DNA of 64,000 nt from Streptomyces sp. TSRI0281 (GTDB lineage: Bacteria > Actinomycetota > Actinomycetes > Streptomycetales > Streptomycetaceae). Below, piece by piece: positions 53,486 through 62,135 of the stretch. The stretch covers positions 20,386 to 84,385 of the forward strand of contig NZ_LWLE01000019.1 of assembly GCF_001905125.1 (NCBI RefSeq), written 5' to 3'. The translations under genes were made by a program, and so were the position numbers. Each line of letters begins with the position of its first letter. The first letter of the stretch is position 1. The notes beneath the pieces were generated by a model. That model had not been told where the DNA came from. It did no database searches and saw nothing but the letters and a program-made list of their open reading frames with translations.

Positions 53486-54010
53486 GTGGAACCAAAGGAC
53501 TTCGCGCATGACCGCTTCGATCTGCGGGTCGATCACGGAGTCTTCGAGCTGCTCCGGCCCGACGGTGTCATCAGGCCGTACCGGGCCCCGCTGAGCCGGG
53601 TGAAGGCGCGTACCGAGGCACGCAGGGGTGGCTTGACCCGGCTGCGCCTCGAATGCACCGAGCGGTTCGGCGAACCGATCTGCGGGTGCACCACGCGTTC
53701 CGGGCCTCTGCACGTCACCGTCGAGATCCCGACCGCCGATAGTCCGCTCCACCAGCCGTACTTCACCGCACTCCCCCACCTGTCCGACCGCCTCATGGCC
53801 CTGCCCTGTGGCAGGAAGGCCGGTGCCGCGCCCTCCCCACCGGCTGTTCGGCCGCTCTCTGACGCGTCCCCGCCCGGAAACTGGTTTCGTTCTTCCGGAA
53901 GGGTGGTGCTGGAGCGAGGTCGACGGGACCATGGGGCAGCGGGCGGTATCCCCAGGGCACGAAACGTGCGGTGGGGTACGGGGGCGAACTTGAGGTGGGG
54001 CCATGCGTAG
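53486..54010 (+). CDS. Hypothetical protein, tandem paralogue 2
   Basis: A 174-residue protein whose first 105 residues are paralogous to the preceding gene. The last 70 residues are proline- and arginine-rich, of low complexity, and could be unstructured or run-on sequence. GTG 53486 starts MEPKDFAHDRFDLRVDHGVF. It overlaps the start of the membrane protein gene by eight bases (54003-54010), indicating translational coupling. Function unknown. Confidence 0.6.
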   Translation: MEPKDFAHDRFDLRVDHGVFELLRPDGVIRPYRAPLSRVKARTEARRGGLTRLRLECTERFGEPICGCTTRSGPLHVTVEIPTADSPLHQPYFTALPHLSDRLMALPCGRKAGAAPSPPAVRPLSDASPPGNWFRSSGRVVLERGRRDHGAAGGIPRARNVRWGTGANLRWGHA

Positions 54011-55433
54011 CTATGCCAGTGTGTTGGTCGGCAAACTGGGTTTCGCCACGATCTGTTGCTTTCCGGTCCCCCTCGCCCTCCTCGTGGGATATGCCGCCTG
54101 GGATGAGGGGGAGGACTGGGCCTGGATCGCACTCGTCATCGGACTGGTCGGCTCCGCCTTGATCCCTGTCATGGCCCTCAAAGACGCGAGGAAACAGTTC
54201 CCACGGATCACGCACCGGGACCGGGTTGAGCACGAGAACGTCTCCTACGGGGACGACACCTTCGTGATGTGGGCGCCACGGTCCGAACACGGTTCGGCGC
54301 AGGCGCGGTTGGCGCGGGCGGACGTCCTGGAGGCGTCACTCGTGCGATACAACCCCGATAACGAGGCGACCTACACGACCTGCTTCGGCGACTTCACCCC
54401 CAACGAGTTCACGCCGCTGATCAGGCTGAAGCTGCGGGTGCATGACTCCGAGGAGGCCGAAGGTGTCGACGAGGCCGCCGGGTTCGAGATCACGGACGAG
54501 TGGCGGGTACCGTCCCTGTGTCTTTCGGCCGTCACGGCGGGCCGCCTGACCGTCCTCGTCGACCCTGCCGCCGCCGGCACCCCGGCCGATCCGAAGGCTC
54601 TCGGGAAGATCACGCCTCTTTGGCCCCGCAGCGCCCTGATGGCGGGCACGCGAACCAGCCGGATGATCGACCTTGAAGGCCGGTGGACCGATGCCACCCG
54701 GCGCCCGGATTGGCTGTTGCGACAGATGCGGATCGCGCGGGAAGCCGGAGGTGTCGAAATGGCCGGCGACACGATCGACCTCCGGCGCCTGGACGCGCAC
54801 ACGGCAGCGCGTTACACCGCCTTGATCGCCCGGGACCGCGACTTCCCCGAGGACCGGGCGCCGGTGACCGAGCCGGGCGAGGAGTTCCGGTGGATCGTGG
54901 ACAGCCTCCCGGGCGAGCCGGCAGCGTTCGGTTCCGTCAGCCGACGGTGGTCGCGCCGCGGAGGCGTTCTGGTGCGTGCCCGGTTCCTGCAGATGAGCGC
55001 CACACACACCTTCCAGGTCCACGGCCCGGTCCTCGACACGGTGCTGCGCATCCGTCCCGAGGACGGGACACCCCCGTTCGACGCCGCCCGGCGGCTGACG
55101 GTGCCGATGGACTACCTCTCGGTCCTGCACCGCACCAGGGAGGTCGTCCTCTACGCCGACCCGAACGGCAGGTCGTACGTCGTCGACTGGGCCCGCACCA
55201 ACCTCCTCGCCGGCACCACCGCGGCCAAGGCCATCGCCCCCGACGGCCAGGAACTCCCTGTTGCGGGACGCCCTGACGTGATCTGGGCCCTGATGAACCT
55301 GCTGGCATCCCACGGCCTCTCGAACCCGACTCCTGTCCTGGACCTCCGCGAGCGCAGGATGAGCGCGGTGGCGGGGAAGATGATGGAGGTGGTGCGGGGC
55401 GGTGGGACGCGGGTGAACGCAGCCCGGCTCTAG
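54003..55433 (+). CDS. Membrane protein of unknown function
   Basis: A 476-residue protein with two N-terminal transmembrane helices (about residues 12-31 and 39-58) and a large soluble part. The soluble part contains repeated beta-rich elements (VMWAPRSEHGSAQARLARAD, then ATHTFQVHGPVLDTVLRIRP) but no catalytic motif I recognise. The operon position after two small paralogous proteins suggests they bind its cytoplasmic domain. It could form a Streptomyces-specific complex at the membrane. Confidence 0.65.
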   Translation: MRSYASVLVGKLGFATICCFPVPLALLVGYAAWDEGEDWAWIALVIGLVGSALIPVMALKDARKQFPRITHRDRVEHENVSYGDDTFVMWAPRSEHGSAQARLARADVLEASLVRYNPDNEATYTTCFGDFTPNEFTPLIRLKLRVHDSEEAEGVDEAAGFEITDEWRVPSLCLSAVTAGRLTVLVDPAAAGTPADPKALGKITPLWPRSALMAGTRTSRMIDLEGRWTDATRRPDWLLRQMRIAREAGGVEMAGDTIDLRRLDAHTAARYTALIARDRDFPEDRAPVTEPGEEFRWIVDSLPGEPAAFGSVSRRWSRRGGVLVRARFLQMSATHTFQVHGPVLDTVLRIRPEDGTPPFDAARRLTVPMDYLSVLHRTREVVLYADPNGRSYVVDWARTNLLAGTTAAKAIAPDGQELPVAGRPDVIWALMNLLASHGLSNPTPVLDLRERRMSAVAGKMMEVVRGGGTRVNAARL

Positions 55434-55536
55434 GCGGGTACCGGCGAGCCGCCCCCGCCGACACCCGGCCGGACTCGGGAAACGACTCGTCGTCGATCAC
55501 CCACACCTCCGGGGACTCGCCACTACCCGGTCTCGC

Positions 55537-56406
55537 TCACACGTCTCTGCGTTGCACGACGGCAATGGCGATGACCGCCGCGACCAGGGACCAGGCACCG
55601 CATACGATCCAGGCTTCGGCGACCGATACCGGGTACATGCCCACGTTGTAGTCACGCTCGGGATTCCGGACCAGCGCTTGCCACGCGGTGAGAGGCATCG
55701 CGTTGCCGATCTCCTTGACCCACCGGTAGGTCTCGCCCTGGAAGAGCGTCGGCAACAACAGAAGCACGCCGACGACCGTGACGACGGTGCCCGCGGCGTG
55801 CCGGATGAGGGCGCCGAGCGCCATGCCGACGAGGGCGCACAGAGGGGCGAGCAGCGCGGAGGCGGCGACGGCACGTACTGCCCCGGGGTCGCTGAGAGAC
55901 ATGCCGCGGTGGTCGCGGAGGATCGCCTGGGTCACACCGAAGGAGGCGCCCGCGACGACGGCGCCGAGGACGAACATGACCGCGGCCAGGACGGACATCT
56001 TGGCCGCCATCAGCGAACGGCGCGCGGGGACGGCGGCGAAAGTCGTACGGATCAGCCCGCTGGTGTACTCGCCGAAGACCGCGATGGCGCCGACGACCAT
56101 GAGGAGCTGCCAGGCCGGTTCGACGAAGGCGGTCGACAGCGGATCGAACAGCATCTGGGGCAGCTCGGGGAGTCCGGGCGGCGGGGCGGGCGGCAGTTCG
56201 GGCTGATGTGCCAGCCGGTCCACATTGGACCGGGCGGAGTTCACGTTGATCCCGATGACCACCAGAGCGCCGCTTCCGAGAACCCAGAAGGTGGAGCGCA
56301 GCGACCACAGTTTGATCCACTCGGCTACAAGAAGGTCGCGGAACCTGGCACGGGAATCGACGGTGGTGGCGCACACCGTCGGCTCCGACGTCGTCCGTGT
56401 GGTCAT
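55537..56406 (-). CDS. ABC transporter permease
   Basis: A 289-residue permease of the ABC-2 type with six hydrophobic segments (about 38-55, 95-116, 135-160, 175-200, 205-225 and 262-283). LLVAEWIKLWSLRSTFWVLG at the N terminus is typical of these exporters. ATG 56404-56406 overlaps the ATPase stop by four bases (ATGA), so the two are coupled. With the ATPase it would export a drug or peptide. The adjacent two-component system on the opposite strand is the likely regulator. Confidence 0.88.
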   Translation of the reverse strand: MTTRTTSEPTVCATTVDSRARFRDLLVAEWIKLWSLRSTFWVLGSGALVVIGINVNSARSNVDRLAHQPELPPAPPPGLPELPQMLFDPLSTAFVEPAWQLLMVVGAIAVFGEYTSGLIRTTFAAVPARRSLMAAKMSVLAAVMFVLGAVVAGASFGVTQAILRDHRGMSLSDPGAVRAVAASALLAPLCALVGMALGALIRHAAGTVVTVVGVLLLLPTLFQGETYRWVKEIGNAMPLTAWQALVRNPERDYNVGMYPVSVAEAWIVCGAWSLVAAVIAIAVVQRRDV

Positions 56407-57314
56407 CGTGCTTCTCCTGAGCCGTACTCGACGCTGTCGGCGGTGAGTTCCATGAACGCTTCCTCCAATGAGGCGGACCGAGGGGTGAGCTCGTACAGCA
56501 GGACGCGATGGTGGAGGGCGAGTTCGCCGATACGTTTCGCTCCCGGACCGGTCACCGTGCACGAGCCGTCGTCCTCGTGGTGGACACTCGCTCCTTCCTC
56601 CGCGAGGGCGGACATGAGACCGGCGGCATCGGGCGTACGGACGGTCACACTCGGCCGGGCGCCACGCGCAGCGAACTCCTCCAGGCTCTCCGCGGCGATC
56701 AGCTCGCCCCGGCCGATGACGATCAACTGCTGGGCGGTGTACTCCATCTCGCGCATCAGGTGGCTGGAGACCAGCACGGTCCGGCCCTCGGCGGCCAGCC
56801 GGCGGAAGAGACCGCGCACCCACAGCACGCCGTCCGGGTCCAGTCCGTTGAGCGGCTCGTCGAAGAGCAGTACGGGCGGGTCGCCGAGCAGAGCGACCGC
56901 GATGCCCAGCCGCTGCTTCATCCCCAGCGAGAAGCCTCCGATGCGACGCCGCGCGGCATCGGCCAGCCCCACCTCCTCCAGGACCTCGTCCACCCGGCGC
57001 CGGGGCAGCCCGTTGCTGTGCGCCAGGGCCGACAGATGCGCCCGCGCGGTGCGTCCGCCGTGCACGTCATGGGCGTCGAGCAACGCCCCGACGTGCCGCA
57101 GCCCGCGCGGGAGTCCCCGGAACAGCTGCCCGTTGACGACGACGGTGCCACTGGTGGGCGAGTTCAGGCCGAGGATCATCCGCAGGGTGGTGGACTTGCC
57201 GGCGCCGTTCGGTCCGAGGAACCCGGTGACGCGGCCGGGGCGGACGGTGAAGGTCAGGCCGCCGACCGCCTTGGTGTGGCCATATCTCTTCGTCAGTTCA
57301 TTGACTTCGATCAC
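56403..57314 (-). CDS. ABC transporter ATP-binding protein
   Basis: A 303-residue ATPase: Walker A GFLGPNGAGKSTTLRM (about residues 32-47), Q-loop region HVGALLDAHDVHGGRTAR, signature GGFSLGMKQRLGIAVAL, Walker B PVLLFDEPLNGLDPDG and the H-loop VLVSSHLMREME. The C-terminal 80 residues are the extension typical of drug- and bacteriocin-type ABC-2 exporters. GTG 57314 is the best start. Its stop overlaps the permease ATG. It is divergent from a histidine kinase gene with about 130 bases between. Confidence 0.9.
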   Translation of the reverse strand: MIEVNELTKRYGHTKAVGGLTFTVRPGRVTGFLGPNGAGKSTTLRMILGLNSPTSGTVVVNGQLFRGLPRGLRHVGALLDAHDVHGGRTARAHLSALAHSNGLPRRRVDEVLEEVGLADAARRRIGGFSLGMKQRLGIAVALLGDPPVLLFDEPLNGLDPDGVLWVRGLFRRLAAEGRTVLVSSHLMREMEYTAQQLIVIGRGELIAAESLEEFAARGARPSVTVRTPDAAGLMSALAEEGASVHHEDDGSCTVTGPGAKRIGELALHHRVLLYELTPRSASLEEAFMELTADSVEYGSGEAR

Positions 57315-57445
57315 CCGGCCACGCTGTCGCAGGCCGTGCCCGCGCGGCATCGGTCCGCGGGCCACATTCTCAGGATCCCGTACAGCCCTGGGGCGTACGC
57401 CTGCGGGCCGATGCTCCGGCACGGCCCCGCGCCTATGATCGCGGC

Positions 57446-58636
57446 ATGAGCGCCTCACCCCGCGCCCCGCTCCCGCGGCGCACGCGACCGGCCGCGACGC
57501 GGGCACTGGCCTGGTGCGGGGCTCTCGCCTATCCGAACCTGCTGTACGTTGCGGTGCTCAACGAGCACGAACCCACCGGCACGCGGCTGCTCCTGCCGAC
57601 CGCGCTCGCGGTCCTGACCGTCCCCCTGCTGCGCAGTCGACCACTGCCGGCCCTGGTGCTGATCCTGGCCGGTTCGTTCGCCGCGACGGCGACAGCGGCC
57701 TCGAAACTGGCAGCCTTCCCCTTCTCGTCGCCGGGACCCGCGTGGCAGATCGGCTTTGTGCAGGCTCTGGTGACCGATCTCGCCGTCGCCCGGATCGCCG
57801 CCACCCGGAAACGTAGGACCGGGCTCGTCGGCGCAGTCGCGGCCCTTGCCGTGCAGATCGCCGCCGCCTGCCACTACCGGACCGGGGTGGACGGCTTGGT
57901 CTCGGCTGTCGTCGTCCTCGTCCTGATGCTCGCCCTCGCCTGGATGAGCGGCTACCTCGTCCAGGAGCGCCGCGAGCACGCCGACACGATGCGGGCGCAG
58001 GCCGCGGTACAGGCGGTCACCGCCGAGCGGCTACGGATCGCCCGCGAACTGCACGACATGGTCGCGCACAGCATCGGCATCATCGCCATCCAGGCCGGCA
58101 CCGGCCGCAGGGTCATCGCCACCCAGCCGGAGGAGGCGCGCAACTCTCTGGCCATCATCGAGACCACCAGCAGGGACACCCTGGCCGGACTGCGGCGCAT
58201 GTTAGGGGCTCTCCGCAAGGCAGAACCGGAGGGGGCGCTATCGATCCCGGCGCCGGACCTGACGGGCATCGACGAGTTGGTCGCGACCACGAAGGACGGC
58301 GGTGTCCTGGCCGGCGTCGAGTGGCGGGGAGAGCGGCGCCCGCTGCCGGCGGACGTCGAACTGTCCGCCTTCCGCATCATCCAGGAGGGGGTCACCAACG
58401 TCGTTCGCCACGCGGGTACGGACGAGTGCCGTGTGCTCATCGACTATCAGGAGGACGGACTGTTCATCGAGATCACCGACGACGGACGCCGTCCCGTAGC
58501 CGCGGGCAGCGGATACGGCATCATCGGGATGCGCGAGCGAGCCGCCCTGCTGCACGGTCAGTTCACCGCCGGGCCCCGGCCCGAAGGCGGCTTCCGCGTG
58601 GCGGCACGGCTTCCGGCACCGGCGGGGATGCGATGA
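57446..58636 (+). CDS. NarL-type sensor histidine kinase
   Basis: A 396-residue membrane kinase with about six N-terminal transmembrane helices (residues 20-175). The HisKA_3 box is RLRIARELHDMVAHSIGIIA (phosphorylated His near residue 204), and the ATPase domain has FRIIQEGVTNVVRHAG (N box), ITDDGRRPVAAGSGYGI (G1) and GMRERAALLHGQF. No extracytoplasmic sensor domain is present, so it may sense through the membrane part, as kinases for antibiotic or peptide stress do. Its stop overlaps the response regulator ATG by four bases. Confidence 0.9.
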   Translation: MSASPRAPLPRRTRPAATRALAWCGALAYPNLLYVAVLNEHEPTGTRLLLPTALAVLTVPLLRSRPLPALVLILAGSFAATATAASKLAAFPFSSPGPAWQIGFVQALVTDLAVARIAATRKRRTGLVGAVAALAVQIAAACHYRTGVDGLVSAVVVLVLMLALAWMSGYLVQERREHADTMRAQAAVQAVTAERLRIARELHDMVAHSIGIIAIQAGTGRRVIATQPEEARNSLAIIETTSRDTLAGLRRMLGALRKAEPEGALSIPAPDLTGIDELVATTKDGGVLAGVEWRGERRPLPADVELSAFRIIQEGVTNVVRHAGTDECRVLIDYQEDGLFIEITDDGRRPVAAGSGYGIIGMRERAALLHGQFTAGPRPEGGFRVAARLPAPAGMR

Positions 58637-59304
58637 CGTATCCCCCCGTCCGTGTCGTGCTCGTCGACGACCAGCCGCTGGTGCGCGCCGGGCTGCGCGT
58701 ACTCATCGCGGACAGCACCGGTCTTGAGATCGTCGGGGAGGCCGGTACGGGCGCCGAGGCGGTCCAGCTGGCCCTGGACGCCCGGCCCGACGTCGTGCTC
58801 ATGGACATCCGTATGCCCGGCATGAACGGCATCGAGGCGACCCGACTGATCACAGCAGGCCCGAGCACGGCACGGGTCCTCGTCCTCACCACCTTCGACG
58901 ACGACGAATGCGTCTACGGCGCACTGCGCGCGGGGGCGAGCGGATTCCTCGTCAAGGACATGGACATGGACGACATCCTCGCCGCGATCCGTGTGGTCGC
59001 CGCCGGTGAGGCCCTGATCGCGCCGAGCGTGACTCGCCGCCTGATCGAGGAGTTCGCGGCCCGCCCCGAACCCGTGGCCGCTCCCCCGCACGTGGCGCCC
59101 GAGAGCATCACCGGCCGGGAACGTGAGGTGCTCACCCTCGTCGGACGCGGGCTGTCCAACGACGAGATCGCCGCCCAGCTCTTCATCAGCCCGGCCACGG
59201 CCAAGGCTCACGTGAGACGACTGCTCGCCAAGCTGACTGCCCGTGACCGGGTGCAACTGGTCATCATGGCCTATGAGCTGGGCTTGGTATCCCCGTCGCG
59301 CTGA
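58633..59304 (+). CDS. NarL/LuxR-family response regulator
   Basis: A 223-residue response regulator. The receiver has the acidic pocket VVLVDDQP, the phosphorylation site DVVLMDIRMPG (Asp near 56), LTTFDDDECVYGALRAGASG and the lysine in FLVKDMD. The C-terminal LuxR helix-turn-helix is ITGREREVLTLVGRGLSNDE with ATAKAHVRRLLAKL. It is coupled to the kinase (ATGA overlap) and divergent from an ABC exporter, its most probable target. Confidence 0.93.
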   Translation: MTYPPVRVVLVDDQPLVRAGLRVLIADSTGLEIVGEAGTGAEAVQLALDARPDVVLMDIRMPGMNGIEATRLITAGPSTARVLVLTTFDDDECVYGALRAGASGFLVKDMDMDDILAAIRVVAAGEALIAPSVTRRLIEEFAARPEPVAAPPHVAPESITGREREVLTLVGRGLSNDEIAAQLFISPATAKAHVRRLLAKLTARDRVQLVIMAYELGLVSPSR

Positions 59305-59310
59305 GCCTGC

Positions 59311-59496
59311 TCACTCGCGGCGCCCCACGCCACGGAACCGGTCGCCGTCTCCGCCGACCCCGAGCGGGAATGCTCGCCCTGAGTCGGCTGGCCTGTTCGG
59401 TACCGCGTAGGCGACGCCCGGGGCGCCGAGTACGGACGGAACAACGGTCATGACATCGCTCGTGGACAGAGGCCCGTCTGCTGTTGCGACGTCCAT
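59311..59496 (-). CDS. Small frame, probably a truncated gene
   Basis: A 61-residue frame with protein-like sequence (MDVATADGPLSTSDVMTVVP, then LGAPGVAYAVPNRPADSGRA). Upstream the same frame reads GLLGACEKTIAAAVAAAGT without a start codon, so the piece is probably the C terminus of a lost gene rather than a complete one. Family not recognised. The interval between it and the coiled-coil gene holds nothing else. Confidence 0.3.
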   Translation of the reverse strand: MDVATADGPLSTSDVMTVVPSVLGAPGVAYAVPNRPADSGRAFPLGVGGDGDRFRGVGRRE

Positions 59497-59628
59497 GGTT
59501 CCGGCAGCCGCAACAGCAGCGGCGATGGTCTTCTCGCATGCGCCGAGCAGCCCCCAGTGCCCCCGCCCGGATCGGCCGTTGGCCCGTCCGGCCGGTCGGG
59601 GGTCGTGGCAGCTCTTCGGCTCGGCTGT

Positions 59629-60530
59629 CTACGGCTCGGCCTGCTGTTCCAGGCGCTGAACGGCACGGGCGGCCCGGCCCGCGACCCGGCGTGCCTCCCG
59701 CAGGGCGTGCTCCGCCGCCGACACCGCCGTACCGGCCTCCGCCACGACCGCCCCGGCCGCGGACTCGGCCTTCCGGGCCTCCCCCAACTCGTGCTCCGCC
59801 CGGCGGACCCGGTCGGCGGCCTCCTCGGCATGGCTTCCGGCGGCTGCCTGCCTGTCGCGGGCCTCGCCGAGCTCCTGCCCGCGCCGGCCGACCTCCGCGT
59901 CGGCCTCCTCCGCCTCTGTACGCGCACGCCCGAGATCGCGCATCCGCCGCTCCGACGCCCGCCCCTGCTCCTTCCCCGGCTCCGGCTCCTTCCGCGGCGT
60001 CGGCCCCTCGGCCGGAGCCGGGCGGGTGGGCACCGTGCCAGGAGTGACGTCGGCAAATCCGACCGCGGCCTCGGGTACCTTCACGAGCCGGCCCCTCGAC
60101 CACTGCTCGGCGACGCCCGGGTGGGCGAGCACACCGTGGAGGGTCTGCTCGATCTCGTGCAGCACCGGGTCACTCACGGGCTGCCCGGCTGTGCGGGCCA
60201 GGTCGGCGGCCGTACGGGCCAGAGCGGTCACGAGCTGATGCTGCTGCCGGCTCGCCACCCGCAACTGCCTGGCATCGAGCGCTCGATGGGCCTCCCGCAG
60301 GCTCTCTCTCCCAACTCCAGAAAGCGCTCCGCCTCCTGCGGCTGCTGACGGGCCAGAAGGTTGGCGGCCCACGCCGCGAGCACCGGCCGACGCAACGCGG
60401 CGATCGCCTTCGCCCCGGCCGCGTCCTCCGCCTTCCGCGCCTCAGCGACGTACGCGTCCCGCGCGGCCAGGAACTCGGCCGGCTTCAGCCCGTACAGCTC
60501 CCCAGCGATCTCCTCGACATCCACACCCAC
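59629..60530 (-). pseudogene. Frameshifted coiled-coil protein
   Basis: The first part (from GTG near 60530) reads VEEIAGELYGLKPAEFLAAR, then ALRRPVLAAWAANLLARQQP and AERFLELGE. The continuation SLREAHRALDARQLRVASRQ is in another frame: an extra AG in a GAGAGAGA run near 60305 shifts it. The second part has QHQLVTALARTAADLARTAG and a long alanine- and glutamate-rich coiled coil (about 120 residues: RRMRDLGRARTEAEEADAEV). Restoring two bases would give about 300 residues. The function of this Streptomyces protein type is unknown. A sequencing error in a dinucleotide run cannot be ruled out. Confidence 0.6.
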
Positions 60531-60721
60531 CACAGTGCACCGACCGCACACGGCGCATATCGCCGCACCCACCACGCCTCCGCCGGATGCCCGCCGCGAT
60601 CACCCACCCGAGGTGCCGCAGGCGAGTCGTCCCCTCCGTTCCGGCGGGTGAAAACATCAACGAGCGACCGGACTCTGCGACGTGGCAGTTCCATGTGCTC
60701 GGCCAAGTCCGGGTCGGCTGC

Positions 60722-60838
60722 GGTGCCGACGGGATTCGAACCCGCGGACAGATGGGAGCAGGCCCGCCCCGTCTCCGTCATTCGCCGTGGGGGGACCTCG
60801 CCCACGGCGATCGCCATGGGCCGCTCTGCCACGGCACC
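60722..60838 (-). tRNA. Atypical class-II-like tRNA gene or tRNA relic
   Basis: On the minus strand a 7-bp acceptor stem is formed by GGTGCCG (60838-60832) and CGGCACC (60728-60722), and next to it is a canonical T arm GCGGG-TTCGAAT-CCCGT (60745-60729). The 5' side continues TGGCAGAGCGGCC, like the D arm of tRNA-Ser/Leu. The middle is abnormal: a 9-bp stem CGCCGTGGG/CCCACGGCG with a 9-base loop replaces a 5/7 anticodon arm, and the variable arm is very long (GACGGA/TCTGTC plus an inner stem). The length is about 117 bases instead of 85-95. I cannot assign an anticodon and CCA is not encoded. Confidence 0.5.
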
Positions 60839-60924
60839 GCAACCTGCGGGGATGCGCGCAACCCCGCTCGGACCAAAGGTAGAGGCATCGTTCCCTGCGG
60901 GTGAGGAATATCAGAGACGGGGGG

Positions 60925-61638
60925 TCAGCTCGGCTGGTCGCCGATGTACCGGTAGATCTCGGCGCCGCTGTTGATGTGCCACACGGTGCCGTCGGCGCCT
61001 GCGGCGATGTCGGTGGCGGAGCCGGGGATCTTGATCCACGGGTTGCCGCCGCTGGCGTCATTGTTGGTGTACCGGTAGATACTGCCGGCGGGATCGACGC
61101 CCCAGACGTTCGTCCGCGAGCCCACCGCGATGCGCTTGAGGCTGCCGTTGACGTTCTTCCACGGGTTCGTGCTGTCCTGGTCACCGGTATAGCGGAAGAC
61201 CTGGTTCCCGCCGTTCACACCCCACACGGTGCCGTCCGCGCCCGCGCCGATGTCAGTCAGCGCTCCGGGGATCTTGATCCACGGGTTGGCGTCGTGGTTC
61301 GTGTACCGGTAGATGGCACTGGCGGAGTCCACCCCCCACACGTTTGTCCGGGAGCCCGCGTCGATGCGGACGAGGCTCCCGTTGATGCCCACCCACGGGT
61401 TCGACGCGACCTGGTCTCCGGTGTACCGGTAGATCTGGTTGCCCCCGTTCACACCCCACACGGTGCCGTCGGCACCCGCGCCGATGTCGCTCAGGCCCCC
61501 GGGAATGTTGATCCAGGGGTTGGCGTCGTAGTTGGTGTACCGGTAGATGGCACTCGCCGCGTTCACACCCCACACCGTCGTCCTGGACCCCGCCGAGATG
61601 GCCGTGAGACTGCCTGCGACCTTCACCCAATCCGCCAT
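60925..61638 (-). CDS. Tectonin-repeat beta-propeller protein
   Basis: A 237-residue protein made almost entirely of six repeats of about 36-40 residues, each with a core GSRTNVWGVDSASAIYRYTN or GADGTVWGVNGGNQIYRYTG. The two types alternate, so the protein is a threefold repeat of a pair. It matches the tectonin/TECPR family, six-bladed propellers that bind carbohydrate or lipopolysaccharide. There is no signal peptide. ATG 61638 has AAAGGTGAT upstream. A TTGACA-like element on the minus strand (61728-61723) may belong to its promoter. It stands alone next to the tRNA-like locus. Confidence 0.85.
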   Translation of the reverse strand: MADWVKVAGSLTAISAGSRTTVWGVNAASAIYRYTNYDANPWINIPGGLSDIGAGADGTVWGVNGGNQIYRYTGDQVASNPWVGINGSLVRIDAGSRTNVWGVDSASAIYRYTNHDANPWIKIPGALTDIGAGADGTVWGVNGGNQVFRYTGDQDSTNPWKNVNGSLKRIAVGSRTNVWGVDPAGSIYRYTNNDASGGNPWIKIPGSATDIAAGADGTVWHINSGAEIYRYIGDQPS

Positions 61639-62135
61639 GCCGATCACCTTTCACCGAAGCGACACTGGCGGCCATCCTCGACGATTGGATGAGCAGATGA
61701 AGCGGGTGAATGCTTGATCCATTGTCAAACAAGCCAGTAAATCAATGTTTCGGTCCCTGTCGCCTTGCAGGGCGGGGGCAGACGCGGCTCTTCCAAAAAC
61801 ATTTCGGCTGGAAGCACTGTCCCGCCCAGGTGGGATCGACAAGAGTGCCGGTTCATGCCTCCAACCGGTGCCCGGATCCGAATCCGGCCACGACAACCCC
61901 GGCCCCGACCCCGACCCCGACCCCGACGAGCATCTCGTCCTGCTGGTCGAGTCCACCGGCAAACACCTCGTGATTCACCGAGGCCGATCTGCCGGTGAGT
62001 GTGCTGCTTCCAGCAGGAGTGGTGGCCGATGCTCGGAGTCGCCGGCTGAAGTGCAGGCTGAGAGGTTCATCGGCCGCTGGGAGTAGGTCCCGCGCCTGAT
62101 CCGTGCTTCGCGCCTGCTGGCTAGGGTCTGTACAT
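61639..62135. other. Intergenic with tandem hexamer repeat
   Basis: No gene is supported. It contains the leader and probable promoter of the leftward tectonin gene and a tract of four CCCCGA copies (61903-61926). The first 120 bases are comparatively AT-rich. Confidence 0.4.

Noticed and set aside
60722..60838. Selenocysteine tRNA
   Set aside because: The long variable arm suggested selC, but there is no TCA anticodon in a 7-base loop and the D arm does not match, so I did not call it.
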